A model generated the notes under the pieces. It made no database searches. It was not told the origin of the DNA and saw nothing but the letters and a program-made list of their open reading frames with translations. A program made the position numbers and the translations under genes. Below are positions 53,918 to 61,894 of a DNA stretch of 64,000 nt, piece after piece. Origin of the DNA: Pseudomonadota bacterium (lineage in GTDB: Bacteria; Pseudomonadota; Gammaproteobacteria; Steroidobacterales; Steroidobacteraceae); contig JAFAEQ010000077.1 in NCBI GenBank assembly GCA_023423935.1, positions 61,766 to 125,765 on the forward strand, given 5' to 3'. Position 1 is the first letter of the stretch, and every line of letters begins with the position of its first letter.

Positions 53918-56900
53918 TCAAGTCTTCAGAACCACCAGCACATCACCGGCAGTGACGGGCTTGCCTGGCTCGCAACGCACTTCGACGATCTCGCCGGCCT
54001 CGTCAGCGCGAATCGGGATCTCCATCTTCATGGCTTCGAGCACGAGCAGTTCGTCATCTTCGCGGACGCGCTGACCCGGCTTCACAGCGATCGTCCATAC
54101 GCTGCCAGTGATGGGCGAGGTCATCGCGGTGGTGCCGGCCGGCAGCGCCTGCTCGACCTCGCGTTCCTGGCTCGCGCCGGATTCGCTGTCGAAAGTCAGC
54201 TGACCGTTCGCCCGCCAGCGCTCGCGCTCGGCCTCGAACGCCGCTTGCTGCCGTGCCTTGAACTGCGCGATCGAGGCGGCGTGCGTATCGAGGAACTCGC
54301 GATAGTCCTTGAGCTTCAGCGTGCTCGGTTCGATCTGAAGCTTGAACTGTCCGCGCACGAAGTCTTCGCGCATCCGCAGCAGCTCGTCCGCACTCACCGG
54401 ATAGAAACGCAGCTGATCGAAGAAACGCAGCAGCCATTGCTTACCGTCAGTGAAGTCGGCGGTCTGCCGATAACGATTCCACATCTGCACGGTGCGACCG
54501 ACGAACTGATAGCCGCCCGGCCCTTCCATGCCGTACACACACAGGTACGCGCCGCCGATGCCGACCGCATTCTCGGGCGTCCAGGTACGCGCCGGGTTGT
54601 ACTTGGTCGTCACCAGGCGATGTCGGGGGTCCAGCGGCGTCGCCACCGGTGCGCCCAGATAGACATCGCCGAGACCCATCACCAGGTAGCTCGCATCGAA
54701 CACGATTCGCTGCACCTCTTCGATCGATGCAAGCCCATTGATGCGTCGGATGAACTCGATATTGCTCGGACACCACGGCGCGTCTTTGCGCACCGACTGC
54801 ATGTACTTGTCGATGGCAAGTTTCGTTTGCGGATCGTCCCACGAGAGCGGCAGGTGCACGATGCGGCTGGGCACTTCGATGTCATCGACCGCGGGCAGCT
54901 CGGTTTCCGCACGATGCAAACGATGCAGGAGCTGCGACTGCGAGATTACGCAACTGTCGTAGTGAACCTGCAGCGAGCGGATTCCTGGTGTCAGCTCAAG
55001 CACACCTTCGATGCGCTCGCGCTGCAGCCATTGCATGAGGGAATGCACGCGAAAACGCAGTTCCAGATCGAGCACCAGCGGCCCGTATTCGACCAGCAGA
55101 TATTTATCGCCCGCCTGGCGATAACACACGGGGGGCGCGTTGGGCGCGTGGTGCGATCCAGAGGGAAGGATGGCGAAGTAGCGATCCCTGCTCCAGCGCT
55201 CCCTCGCACCCGAGTGAAGCTCTTCGTTTAGCGTTCCGCTCGCATCGCTCCTGCCGTTGTCGCTCAGCCGCTCGATCGCCTCGTCGATCTTCCGCTCCCA
55301 CTGGACCGCCTCTTCGACGCCGATGCACCTGAATCTCACCTTGTCGCCCGGTCGCAGCTGACCGATCTTCCAGCGCTCCGCGCGCACGATCGTCGCGGGA
55401 CACACGAAGCCGCCGAGGCTCGGACCGTCCGGACCGAGAATCACTGGCATGTCGCCGGTGAAGTCGATGGCGCCGATCGCGTAGGCGTTATCGTGAATGT
55501 TCGACGGATGCAGTCCCGCTTCGCCACCGTCGGCTCTCGCCCACTTCGGTTTCGGACCGATGAGTCGCACGCCCGTGCGGCTGGAGTTGTAATGCACCTC
55601 CCAGTCACTGGCGAAAAACGTAGCCATGTCCTCTTCGAGGAAGAACTCCGGTGCGCCGTGAGGGCCGTACATCACCGCGATGTCCCAGTGCGATGAGTAT
55701 GTCGGCACCAGCGAAGCTGGGAGCGGCCGCACGGACCGGGAGTCACCCGCGGCGATACGCAATGTGTCGCCCGCGCGCAGCGCGCGACCTGCGTGTCCGC
55801 CGAACTGCCCGAGTGTGAAGGTCGATGCGCTGCCCATGTAGCTCGGCACATCGAATCCGCCTTGAATCGCAAGGTAAGTACGCTGACCGGCTCCCTCGAT
55901 CGACTTCAGCTTGAGCACGCTGCCTGGCTTCACGAGGAGCGGCGTCCAGTAGTCTGCCTGCACTCCATCGAGCTCGGCCTTCATTCTTGCGCCGCCGAGC
56001 GCAATCACCGCACCTGTATTGAACTTCAACGTCGGGCCACTGACCGTCAGCTCGAGTCCTGGTGCATCCGGATCGTTGCCGACGATGCGATTGACGAGCC
56101 GAAACGCGAGATCGTCCATCGGCCCGGAGGGCGGCACGCCGATATCCCAGTAACCGACGCGCCCCGGAAAATCCTGGATCGTCGAGTGCGTGCCGGGTTG
56201 AAGTACCTCGACCGTCGGAGGCTCATAGCGAAAGCTCGTCAGATAGCGCGTGAACTGCCGACCTTCGCGAAACACCGCGTCGCGCACGATTGCCTGCAGA
56301 TAAGCCTGATTGGTTTCGATGCCGTAGATGCGCGTACGGCTCAATGCATGATCGAGATTTCGCAAGGCTTCGTTGCGATCGGCGCCGTCCGCGATGATCT
56401 TCGCGAGCATCGGGTCGTAGTGCGGCGAAACCTCGCTGCCCGTCTCGATCCACGAATCCACGCGAACGCCCTCCGGCAGTTCGACATGAGAAAGCAATCC
56501 ACTCGAAGGACGGAAGTTGTGCGCAGGATCTTCGGCGTACAGGCGTACCTGAATCGAATGCCCCCGCGGTGAGTGCACATAGCTCGCCAGATCCGGCGGC
56601 TCATTCGCCGCAACCCGAATCATCCACTCGACCAGATCGATGCCCGTCACCTGCTCCGTCACGCCGTGCTCTACCTGCAGCCGCGTGTTCACCTCGAGCA
56701 AGTAGAACCGGCGCGCGAGATCGTCGTAGACGAACTCGACTGTGCCGGCCGAGCGATAACCAATTGCTTGTCCCAGCCGTTGAGCACTGCGCAGCAACTG
56801 AGCACGCGTGTGCTCGTCGAGATGCGGTGCCGGTGTCTCTTCGATGACTTTCTGATTGCGGCGCTGAACCGAGCAATCGCGTTCACCGAGCGCGACCACG

Positions 56901-57556
56901 TTGCCGCGGCCGTCGCCGAAGATCTGCACCTCGATGTGCCGCGCGCGCTCGACATACTTCTCCAGGAACACTCCGCCCTGGCTGAAATTGCTCTTCGCCA
57001 ATCGCTCCACCGAATGGAATGCGTCGGCGAGCTCCTGCTCCGAGCGACACAGCTGCATGCCGATGCCACCGCCGCCTGCCGTGCTCTTGAGCATGACCGG
57101 ATAGCCGATACGCGCTGCTTCGCTCAACGCATGCCCTGCATCGTCGAGCAGAGGGCTGCCAGGGAGAAGCGGCACGTCGTATTGCTCGGCAAGTGCGCGC
57201 GCGGTGTGCTTGAGGCCGAAGTCACGCATCTGTTGCGGCGTCGGCCCGACGAATGCGATGCCCTCCTCCTCGCAACGCTCAGCAAAACTGGCGTTCTCGC
57301 TCAGAAAACCATAGCCAGGATGAATGGCCTGCGCACCCGTAGCTCGCGCCGCCGCGATGATCAGGTCCTGACGGAGATAACTTTCGGAAGCAGGGGCCGG
57401 CCCGAGCCGCACAGCCTCATCCGCCTGCAGCACATGCGATGCATGGCGATCCGCATCGGAGTACACAGCCACCGACCGGATGTTCAATCGCTGCAACGTT
57501 CTAATGATTCGACAAGCAATCGCGCCGCGGTTGGCGATCAGCACCTTGTTGAACAT
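53918..57556 (-). CDS. Biotin-dependent guanidine (or urea) carboxylase
   Basis: 1212-aa enzyme that carboxylates guanidine (or urea) with ATP and bicarbonate. Domains in order: biotin carboxylase (about 1-450; start NKVLIANRGAIACRI, ATP loop TAGGGGIGMQ), AHS2/KipA-like (about 460-770; DFPGRVGYWDIGVPPSGPMDD), AHS1/KipI-like (about 800-1000), the rest of the carboxyltransferase, and a biotinyl domain (about 1135-1212) with EAMKME. Linkage to two DUF1989 genes and a ykkC riboswitch points to guanidine. ATG 57554-57556 was preferred to an upstream GTG/ATG 5 codons earlier. Confidence 0.93.
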   Translation of the reverse strand: MFNKVLIANRGAIACRIIRTLQRLNIRSVAVYSDADRHASHVLQADEAVRLGPAPASESYLRQDLIIAAARATGAQAIHPGYGFLSENASFAERCEEEGIAFVGPTPQQMRDFGLKHTARALAEQYDVPLLPGSPLLDDAGHALSEAARIGYPVMLKSTAGGGGIGMQLCRSEQELADAFHSVERLAKSNFSQGGVFLEKYVERARHIEVQIFGDGRGNVVALGERDCSVQRRNQKVIEETPAPHLDEHTRAQLLRSAQRLGQAIGYRSAGTVEFVYDDLARRFYLLEVNTRLQVEHGVTEQVTGIDLVEWMIRVAANEPPDLASYVHSPRGHSIQVRLYAEDPAHNFRPSSGLLSHVELPEGVRVDSWIETGSEVSPHYDPMLAKIIADGADRNEALRNLDHALSRTRIYGIETNQAYLQAIVRDAVFREGRQFTRYLTSFRYEPPTVEVLQPGTHSTIQDFPGRVGYWDIGVPPSGPMDDLAFRLVNRIVGNDPDAPGLELTVSGPTLKFNTGAVIALGGARMKAELDGVQADYWTPLLVKPGSVLKLKSIEGAGQRTYLAIQGGFDVPSYMGSASTFTLGQFGGHAGRALRAGDTLRIAAGDSRSVRPLPASLVPTYSSHWDIAVMYGPHGAPEFFLEEDMATFFASDWEVHYNSSRTGVRLIGPKPKWARADGGEAGLHPSNIHDNAYAIGAIDFTGDMPVILGPDGPSLGGFVCPATIVRAERWKIGQLRPGDKVRFRCIGVEEAVQWERKIDEAIERLSDNGRSDASGTLNEELHSGARERWSRDRYFAILPSGSHHAPNAPPVCYRQAGDKYLLVEYGPLVLDLELRFRVHSLMQWLQRERIEGVLELTPGIRSLQVHYDSCVISQSQLLHRLHRAETELPAVDDIEVPSRIVHLPLSWDDPQTKLAIDKYMQSVRKDAPWCPSNIEFIRRINGLASIEEVQRIVFDASYLVMGLGDVYLGAPVATPLDPRHRLVTTKYNPARTWTPENAVGIGGAYLCVYGMEGPGGYQFVGRTVQMWNRYRQTADFTDGKQWLLRFFDQLRFYPVSADELLRMREDFVRGQFKLQIEPSTLKLKDYREFLDTHAASIAQFKARQQAAFEAERERWRANGQLTFDSESGASQEREVEQALPAGTTAMTSPITGSVWTIAVKPGQRVREDDELLVLEAMKMEIPIRADEAGEIVEVRCEPGKPVTAGDVLVVLKT

Positions 57557-57571
57557 GACCCACGATTCCAA

Positions 57572-57750
57572 GGTGCCGGGTCGTCCCGGCGTTGTTCGTT
57601 CTGCTCACGGGTCGTCCCGTGAGGAAAAGTGATGGGGTGATGAGGTGATGACAGTGATGACGGTCAGATTTAGAGAACGTCAGTTCACCTCACCTCCATC
57701 ACCGTCATCACTTCCATCACTGCATCACTTCCATCACTTCCATCACCTCA
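57572..57750. repeat. Hairpins plus family C inverted repeat upstream of the carboxylase
   Basis: Two small hairpins (CCGGGTCGTCCCGG at 57577-57590 and CACGGGTCGTCCCGTG at 57606-57621) adjoin a family C palindrome: GTGATG units at 57631-57662 and CATCAC units at 57689-57760. The right arm runs into the end of the DUF1989 gene and contains its stop codon. Confidence 0.8.
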
Positions 57751-58407
57751 TCACCTCATCTCCCAAATCATCACTTCCACCGGCGTCGGGTTATAGGCAT
57801 TGCAGGGGTTGTTGAGCTGGGGGCAGTTCGAGATCAGGACGGTGACATCCATCTCGGCGCGCATCTCGACATAGCGGCCAGGACCGGAGATGCCGTCGGC
57901 GAACGTGAGCTTGCCTTCGGGCGTCACGGGGACATTCATGAAGAAGTTCACGTTGCTCGACAGATCGCGCTTGCTGAAATCCTTGCCGTACTTCGAGCCC
58001 CAGCGTGACAGCGCGAGCAGGAAATTGTCGCGGCAGCTGTGCATGTGACGCTTCTCGAGCGCATAGCGAACGGTGTTGCTCTCGGCCGAGCAGGCGCCGC
58101 CCAGTGTGTCGTGGCGACCGCAGGTATCGGCCACGATCGTGAGCATCGTGTTGCCTTCGCTCGAGAGCAGCGCAGTGCCCGCGGTGAGATAGATGTTGCC
58201 CTGCGCGCGAATCGTGTCCTGTGCGCTGTAGCGCTCCTCCAGCGTGTCCGCGCGATAGAACAGCGTATCCACCGCCTGATTGCCTTCCAGATCGAGGATG
58301 CGGAAGTACTGCCCCGCCTTCACCGTACCCATCCACGGCTCACCCGCCGCGATCACTTCGCGGAATACCGCATCGCGCGGATCGAGCTTGCTTTCAACTA
58401 GCGGCAT
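57751..58407 (-). CDS. cgdB: DUF1989 protein, carboxyguanidine deiminase subunit (UAAP2 type)
   Basis: 218-aa protein of the urea-carboxylase-associated family 2. Known members form a heteromeric carboxyguanidine deiminase that turns carboxyguanidine into allophanate and ammonia. Likely metal ligands are the cysteines and histidine of ADTCGRHDTLGGACSAE (about residues 92-108) and HMHSCRDNF. ATG with GGAG 6 bases upstream (complement). The C-terminal residues EMR and the stop are inside a family C repeat. The subunit letter is tentative. Confidence 0.85.
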   Translation of the reverse strand: MPLVESKLDPRDAVFREVIAAGEPWMGTVKAGQYFRILDLEGNQAVDTLFYRADTLEERYSAQDTIRAQGNIYLTAGTALLSSEGNTMLTIVADTCGRHDTLGGACSAESNTVRYALEKRHMHSCRDNFLLALSRWGSKYGKDFSKRDLSSNVNFFMNVPVTPEGKLTFADGISGPGRYVEMRAEMDVTVLISNCPQLNNPCNAYNPTPVEVMIWEMR

Positions 58408-58423
58408 AAGGCGCTCCGCACAT

Positions 58424-58591
58424 GCGTCGCGGTGATACCGGTGATGACAGTGATGTCAGTGATGGAGGCCAGAACGCCGCGAGCGCGGACCATCGCTCTT
58501 ACCGTCATCACCGATATCACCGCCATCACCGCCATCACCGCCATCACTTCCATCACCGCCATCTCTCCATCACCTCCATCACCTTTCCGCC
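58424..58591. repeat. Family C inverted repeat between the two DUF1989 genes
   Basis: GTGATG units (58429-58466) face nine or more CATCACCGC-type units (58503-58588). The palindrome fills the gap between two genes of the same operon. The His-rich frame it encodes is translation of the repeat, not a protein. Confidence 0.85.
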
Positions 58592-59317
58592 TCACCTAAA
58601 CCACACTTCCGTGTTCTTGAATCCGCGTTCGTTCTCGGGACAACGCGTGCGACACGGATCGTTGCGAGGGGCGGGACGTGAGTGCCATGCGGTCAGACGA
58701 ACTTCGCGCGGCGCGTACTGAGTGGAGGGATCGAGCGGATGCTGGGCAGTCGAGAGCGCGACCAGCACGTTCATCTCAAAGCGCAGATCCACGTAGCTTC
58801 CGGGTGACGAGTTGCCGACGTGATAGTGAAGGTCACCCGCATCGTCCGCGGTCACCTTGCTGAAGAAGTTGATGTTGGCGCTCAGATCGCGCTTGCCGAG
58901 GCCGTACTTGCCCAGTTCGACGAGCAGGCCATCGCGAGCATTCTGGTGCCAGTTGTTGCGGCGTTCCTGATAGCGCGCCTCGCCGAACTTCTCCTTCGTG
59001 AGCTGAGGCCCCATGAGACCGCACAGCGTGTCGTGCCAGCCGCAGGTATCGTCGGTGATCGAACAGAGAATGCGACCCATGTCCGAGTAACAGACACAGT
59101 TGCGCGTGAGGAATGCCGTGTGCTGCGCCTTGAGCGTGTCGGGCATGTTGTAGCGCTCGAGTCGATCGTCGTCGTTGAAGAACAACGCCGATACATTCGC
59201 GCCGCCCGCAACATCCGTCAGTCGCAGCGTAGTCCCACGACGCAGCAGGCCGGACCAGTGACCGCCTGCAGTCACCAGCTCTTCCCACAACATCCAATAG
59301 GGCGCGCCTTCAGCCAT
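58592..59317 (-). CDS. cgdA: DUF1989 protein, carboxyguanidine deiminase subunit (UAAP1 type)
   Basis: 241-aa protein of the urea-carboxylase-associated family 1, paralogous to the next gene. It has the family start YWMLWEELVTAGGHWS and the possible metal site DDTCGWHDTLCG near residue 108. It is the first gene of the minus-strand catabolic operon (cgdA-cgdB-carboxylase-atzF). ATG at 59315-59317 has GGAAG 3 bases upstream (short); the ATG at 59353 has no ribosome site and is the alternative. The subunit letter is tentative. Confidence 0.83.
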   Translation of the reverse strand: MAEGAPYWMLWEELVTAGGHWSGLLRRGTTLRLTDVAGGANVSALFFNDDDRLERYNMPDTLKAQHTAFLTRNCVCYSDMGRILCSITDDTCGWHDTLCGLMGPQLTKEKFGEARYQERRNNWHQNARDGLLVELGKYGLGKRDLSANINFFSKVTADDAGDLHYHVGNSSPGSYVDLRFEMNVLVALSTAQHPLDPSTQYAPREVRLTAWHSRPAPRNDPCRTRCPENERGFKNTEVWFR

Positions 59318-59654
59318 CGACTTCCGATCCTGCGTCCGCTGTTCGCCATCCACAGAGCAAGAAAAGGGCCAACTGAAAGGCGGCTAGCCACTGGCTACTT
59401 GTCTCTAGCCAGCAAGAGGCTGAGAGATGTTGGTGCACATTGTTTTGCGCCCCAGCTTCAATGAGAGCAACTGCTCTGTCAGCCCGACACGAACTGCTCC
59501 GTGATCGAGCACCACACGCGCGACATGCACTGCAACGAAGCGCTCGCGCGCATTCTCGCGCTACTCCCTCTGGCTAGTTGCCTATGGCTGGTTGACTAGT
59601 TGGCTGCGTCATCGCCTCGGCACGTCCCTTGCAACCTCGATTCGCAAAATGTGC
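59318..59654. other. Divergent control region of the guanidine locus
   Basis: Between the divergent cgdA and transporter genes. Two family E CTAG arms lie at 59378-59425 and 59568-59608. TTGCAA at 59629-59634 might be a -35 element for the riboswitch transcript, but I see no good -10. No second riboswitch is visible on the minus strand. Confidence 0.5.
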
Positions 59655-59766
59655 GTCTAGGGTTCCGATCGCGCAGATGCGAATTGCGCGGTGCTGGTCC
59701 GAGAGAGGCAGTCCAGACGATTGAGAGTCGCACTGGATACACGGCGGGATAAAAGCCCGGGAGGTC
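59655..59766 (+). ncRNA. Guanidine-I (ykkC) riboswitch
   Basis: The conserved blocks of the ykkC class lie in order: CTAGGGTTCCG (59657-59667), CTGGTCCGAGAG (59694-59705) and ACACGGCGGGATAAAAGCCC (59740-59759) followed by GGGAGG. Guanidine-I riboswitches turn on guanidine transport and degradation genes when guanidine is bound. It lies 126 bases before the ATG of an ABC transporter binding protein, on the same strand, next to a guanidine carboxylase locus. Confidence 0.95.
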
Positions 59767-59834
59767 GGGAGGCACCAACGCAGGCGCTTCCCTGGAACGC
59801 GGCGCTTCAATAGCGGCGAGCCTCCGGGAGACGC

Positions 59835-59885
59835 TTTGCGGTGCCGTGACAGCTGGCTTCAAGTCCAGTCACCGCAAACAAGGAG
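59835..59885 (+). promoter_or_regulatory. Hairpin and ribosome site after the riboswitch
   Basis: A 9-base stem, TTTGCGGTG (59835-59843) with CACCGCAAA (59870-59878), ends 1 base before the Shine-Dalgarno AAGGAG (59880-59885), which is 7 bases from the ATG. It has no T-run, so it looks more like a translational than a transcriptional switch; this is inference. Confidence 0.5.
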
Positions 59886-59892
59886 TCGCCGC

Positions 59893-60969
59893 ATGCAATC
59901 GATACTCAAGTCTCTGACTCGTGCCTCGATCCTGCTCTGTACCCTGCTCTGCTTCGCGCACACCGCAAGCGCCGCCGAAAAGAAAGACTTCAAAGTCGCC
60001 TGGAGCATCTACGTCGGATGGATGCCGTGGGACTACGCTGGTCAGAGCGGCATTCTCAAGAAGTGGGCCGACAAGTACGGCATCAGGATCGAGCTCACGC
60101 AGATCAACGACTACGTCGAATCGATCAATCAGTACACGGCCGGCGCGTTCGACGGCTGCGTAATGACGAACATGGACATGCTGACCATTCCGTCGGCCGG
60201 TGGAGTCGATTCGACGGCGCTCATTGTCGGGGACTTCTCGAACGGCAACGACGGTGTCGTCATCAAGGGCAAAGGCAAGAAGCTCGCAGATCTCAAGGGA
60301 CTGCCGGTCAATCTGGTCGAGCTGTCCGTATCGCATTACCTGCTCGCCCGCGGGCTCGAGTCGGTCGGACTCAAGGAACGCGATATCAAGGTCGTGAACA
60401 CCTCGGATGCCGACATCGTCGCCGCCTACTCCGCTGGCACCACTAAAGCTACGGTGACCTGGAAACCGCAGCTCAGCGAAATTCTCGCAGCGCCGGATGC
60501 CCAGCTCGTGTTCGACTCCAGCAAGATCCCCGGCGAGATTCTCGATCTCATGGTCGTGAACAGCGCGACGCTGAAAGACAACCCGAAGTTCGCGAAGGCG
60601 CTCGTCGGTGCGTGGTACGAGACGCTCGCACTCATGAGCAAGAAGGACGCCGCCGCCAATCAGGCACTGAGCGCAATGGCGAAGGCCTCCGGCACCGACC
60701 TCGCAGGTTTCAACAGCCAGCTCGCCACGACCAAGATGTTCTGGACGCCCGCTGAAGCCGTGTCGTTCGTCACGAGCCCCGCGCTTCCGACCACGATGGA
60801 TCTGGTCCGCAAATTCTCGTTCGATCACGGCCTGCTCGGCGAAGGCGCCAGGACAGCCGACGTCGTCGGCATCGAATTCCCCGGCGGCAAAACTCTCGGC
60901 CACGCGAAGAACATCAAGATGCGCTTCGACTCGACCTACATGAAGATGGCGGCGGACGGGAAACTGTAA
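59893..60969 (+). CDS. ABC transporter substrate-binding protein (guanidine)
   Basis: 358-aa periplasmic binding protein of the nitrate/sulfonate/taurine (NMT1-like) type. Signal peptide at about residues 1-27 (ending ASAAEKK), then the family segments YVGWMPWDYAGQSG and SVSHYLLARGLESVGLKERD. The guanidine-I riboswitch upstream indicates that the transporter imports guanidine; the substrate is inferred from regulation. The ATG at 59893 has AAGGAG 7 bases upstream. Confidence 0.93.
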   Translation: MQSILKSLTRASILLCTLLCFAHTASAAEKKDFKVAWSIYVGWMPWDYAGQSGILKKWADKYGIRIELTQINDYVESINQYTAGAFDGCVMTNMDMLTIPSAGGVDSTALIVGDFSNGNDGVVIKGKGKKLADLKGLPVNLVELSVSHYLLARGLESVGLKERDIKVVNTSDADIVAAYSAGTTKATVTWKPQLSEILAAPDAQLVFDSSKIPGEILDLMVVNSATLKDNPKFAKALVGAWYETLALMSKKDAAANQALSAMAKASGTDLAGFNSQLATTKMFWTPAEAVSFVTSPALPTTMDLVRKFSFDHGLLGEGARTADVVGIEFPGGKTLGHAKNIKMRFDSTYMKMAADGKL

Positions 60970-60972
60970 TCG

Positions 60973-61071
60973 AGGCGCTAGGCGCCAGGGACCAGGCTCC
61001 AGGCACGAACGCGAGAGCTGATCATGCCTCTATCCATTCACCTGGCGCCTAGAGCCTAGCGCCTGGAACCT
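60973..61071. repeat. Family F (GGCGCCTAG) inverted repeat in the transporter operon
   Basis: Arms 60973-61004 (GCGCTAGGCGCCAGGGACCA and on) and 61039-61071 (ACCTGGCGCCTAGAGCCTAG and on) form a near-perfect palindrome around 34 bases. It lies between the binding-protein and permease genes. Confidence 0.85.
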
Positions 61072-61081
61072 TCTCTATCTC

Positions 61082-61894
61082 ATGCCCCGTCTCGTCAATC
61101 TTCGTCCCAGCCGTGGCGCCGCGGTGTTTCTTGCGGCGCTGCCTTTTGTGCTGTTAGTCACGGCTTATCTGTTCGGCTCGGATGCGCGGCTGGCGGCGAA
61201 TCCGGATGACAAGCTGTTGCCTTCGTTTGCGACGCTGGCGGATACGATTCACACGTATGCGTTCGAGGAAGACAAGCGTAGCGGCCAGGTACTGCTCTGG
61301 GTCGACACCTGGGCGAGTCTGAAGCGCATCCTGGTGGCGCTCGGCGTGAGTGCTGCGATCGGACTCGGCGCGGGGCTTGCGATCGGTTCGATTCCCTACA
61401 TGCGCTCGCTGGCGGCGCCATTCGTGGCGGCGATTTCGATGATTCCGCCATTGGCCCTGCTGCCGGTGCTGTTCATCGTGCTGGGGCTCGGTGAGCTCGC
61501 GAAGGTCGTATTGATCATCATCGGCATTACGCCGGTGATCACGCGCGATGTCGCTCTGCGCGCTGCAGAGCTGCCCAGCGAACAGTTGATCAAAGCCCAG
61601 ACGCTGGGCGCTTCGAGCTGGCTCCTCTCCTCGCGCGTGATCCTGCCGCAGCTGTGGCCACGACTGATCGATGCGGTTCGCTTGCAGCTCGGCTGTGCCT
61701 GGCTCTTTCTGATCGCTGCGGAGGCGATCGCATCCACGGAAGGTCTCGGGTACCGGATCTTTCTCGTGCGGCGTTACATGGCGATGGATGTGATTCTTCC
61801 GTACGTCGTATGGATCACGCTGCTGGCCTTCCTGATGGATGCGTCGCTGCGGATCGCGCGCGATCGTCTGTTTCCCTGGGTGGTGACGAAGTAA
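61082..61894 (+). CDS. ABC transporter permease (guanidine)
   Basis: 270-aa inner-membrane permease with about six hydrophobic segments and the EAA-type loop ELPSEQLIKAQTLGASSW that contacts the ATPase. Nitrate/sulfonate/taurine class. The stop (TAA) overlaps the ATPase ATG, so the pair is coupled. Confidence 0.92.
   Translation: MPRLVNLRPSRGAAVFLAALPFVLLVTAYLFGSDARLAANPDDKLLPSFATLADTIHTYAFEEDKRSGQVLLWVDTWASLKRILVALGVSAAIGLGAGLAIGSIPYMRSLAAPFVAAISMIPPLALLPVLFIVLGLGELAKVVLIIIGITPVITRDVALRAAELPSEQLIKAQTLGASSWLLSSRVILPQLWPRLIDAVRLQLGCAWLFLIAAEAIASTEGLGYRIFLVRRYMAMDVILPYVVWITLLAFLMDASLRIARDRLFPWVVTK

Noticed and set aside
57631..58588. CRISPR-like arrays
   Set aside because: The units are 7-9 bases, contiguous and without spacers; there is no cas gene.
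58424..58721. Histidine-rich open frame (runs of HHRHHRHH) in the cgdA-cgdB gap
   Set aside because: It is plain translation of the CATCACCGC repeat in one frame; no ribosome site, and the opposite strand gives an equally artificial Met/Val-rich frame.
59835..59878. tRNA-like hairpin (TTCAAGTCC resembles a T loop)
   Set aside because: There is no cloverleaf or acceptor stem; it is better explained as the stem next to the ribosome site after the riboswitch.
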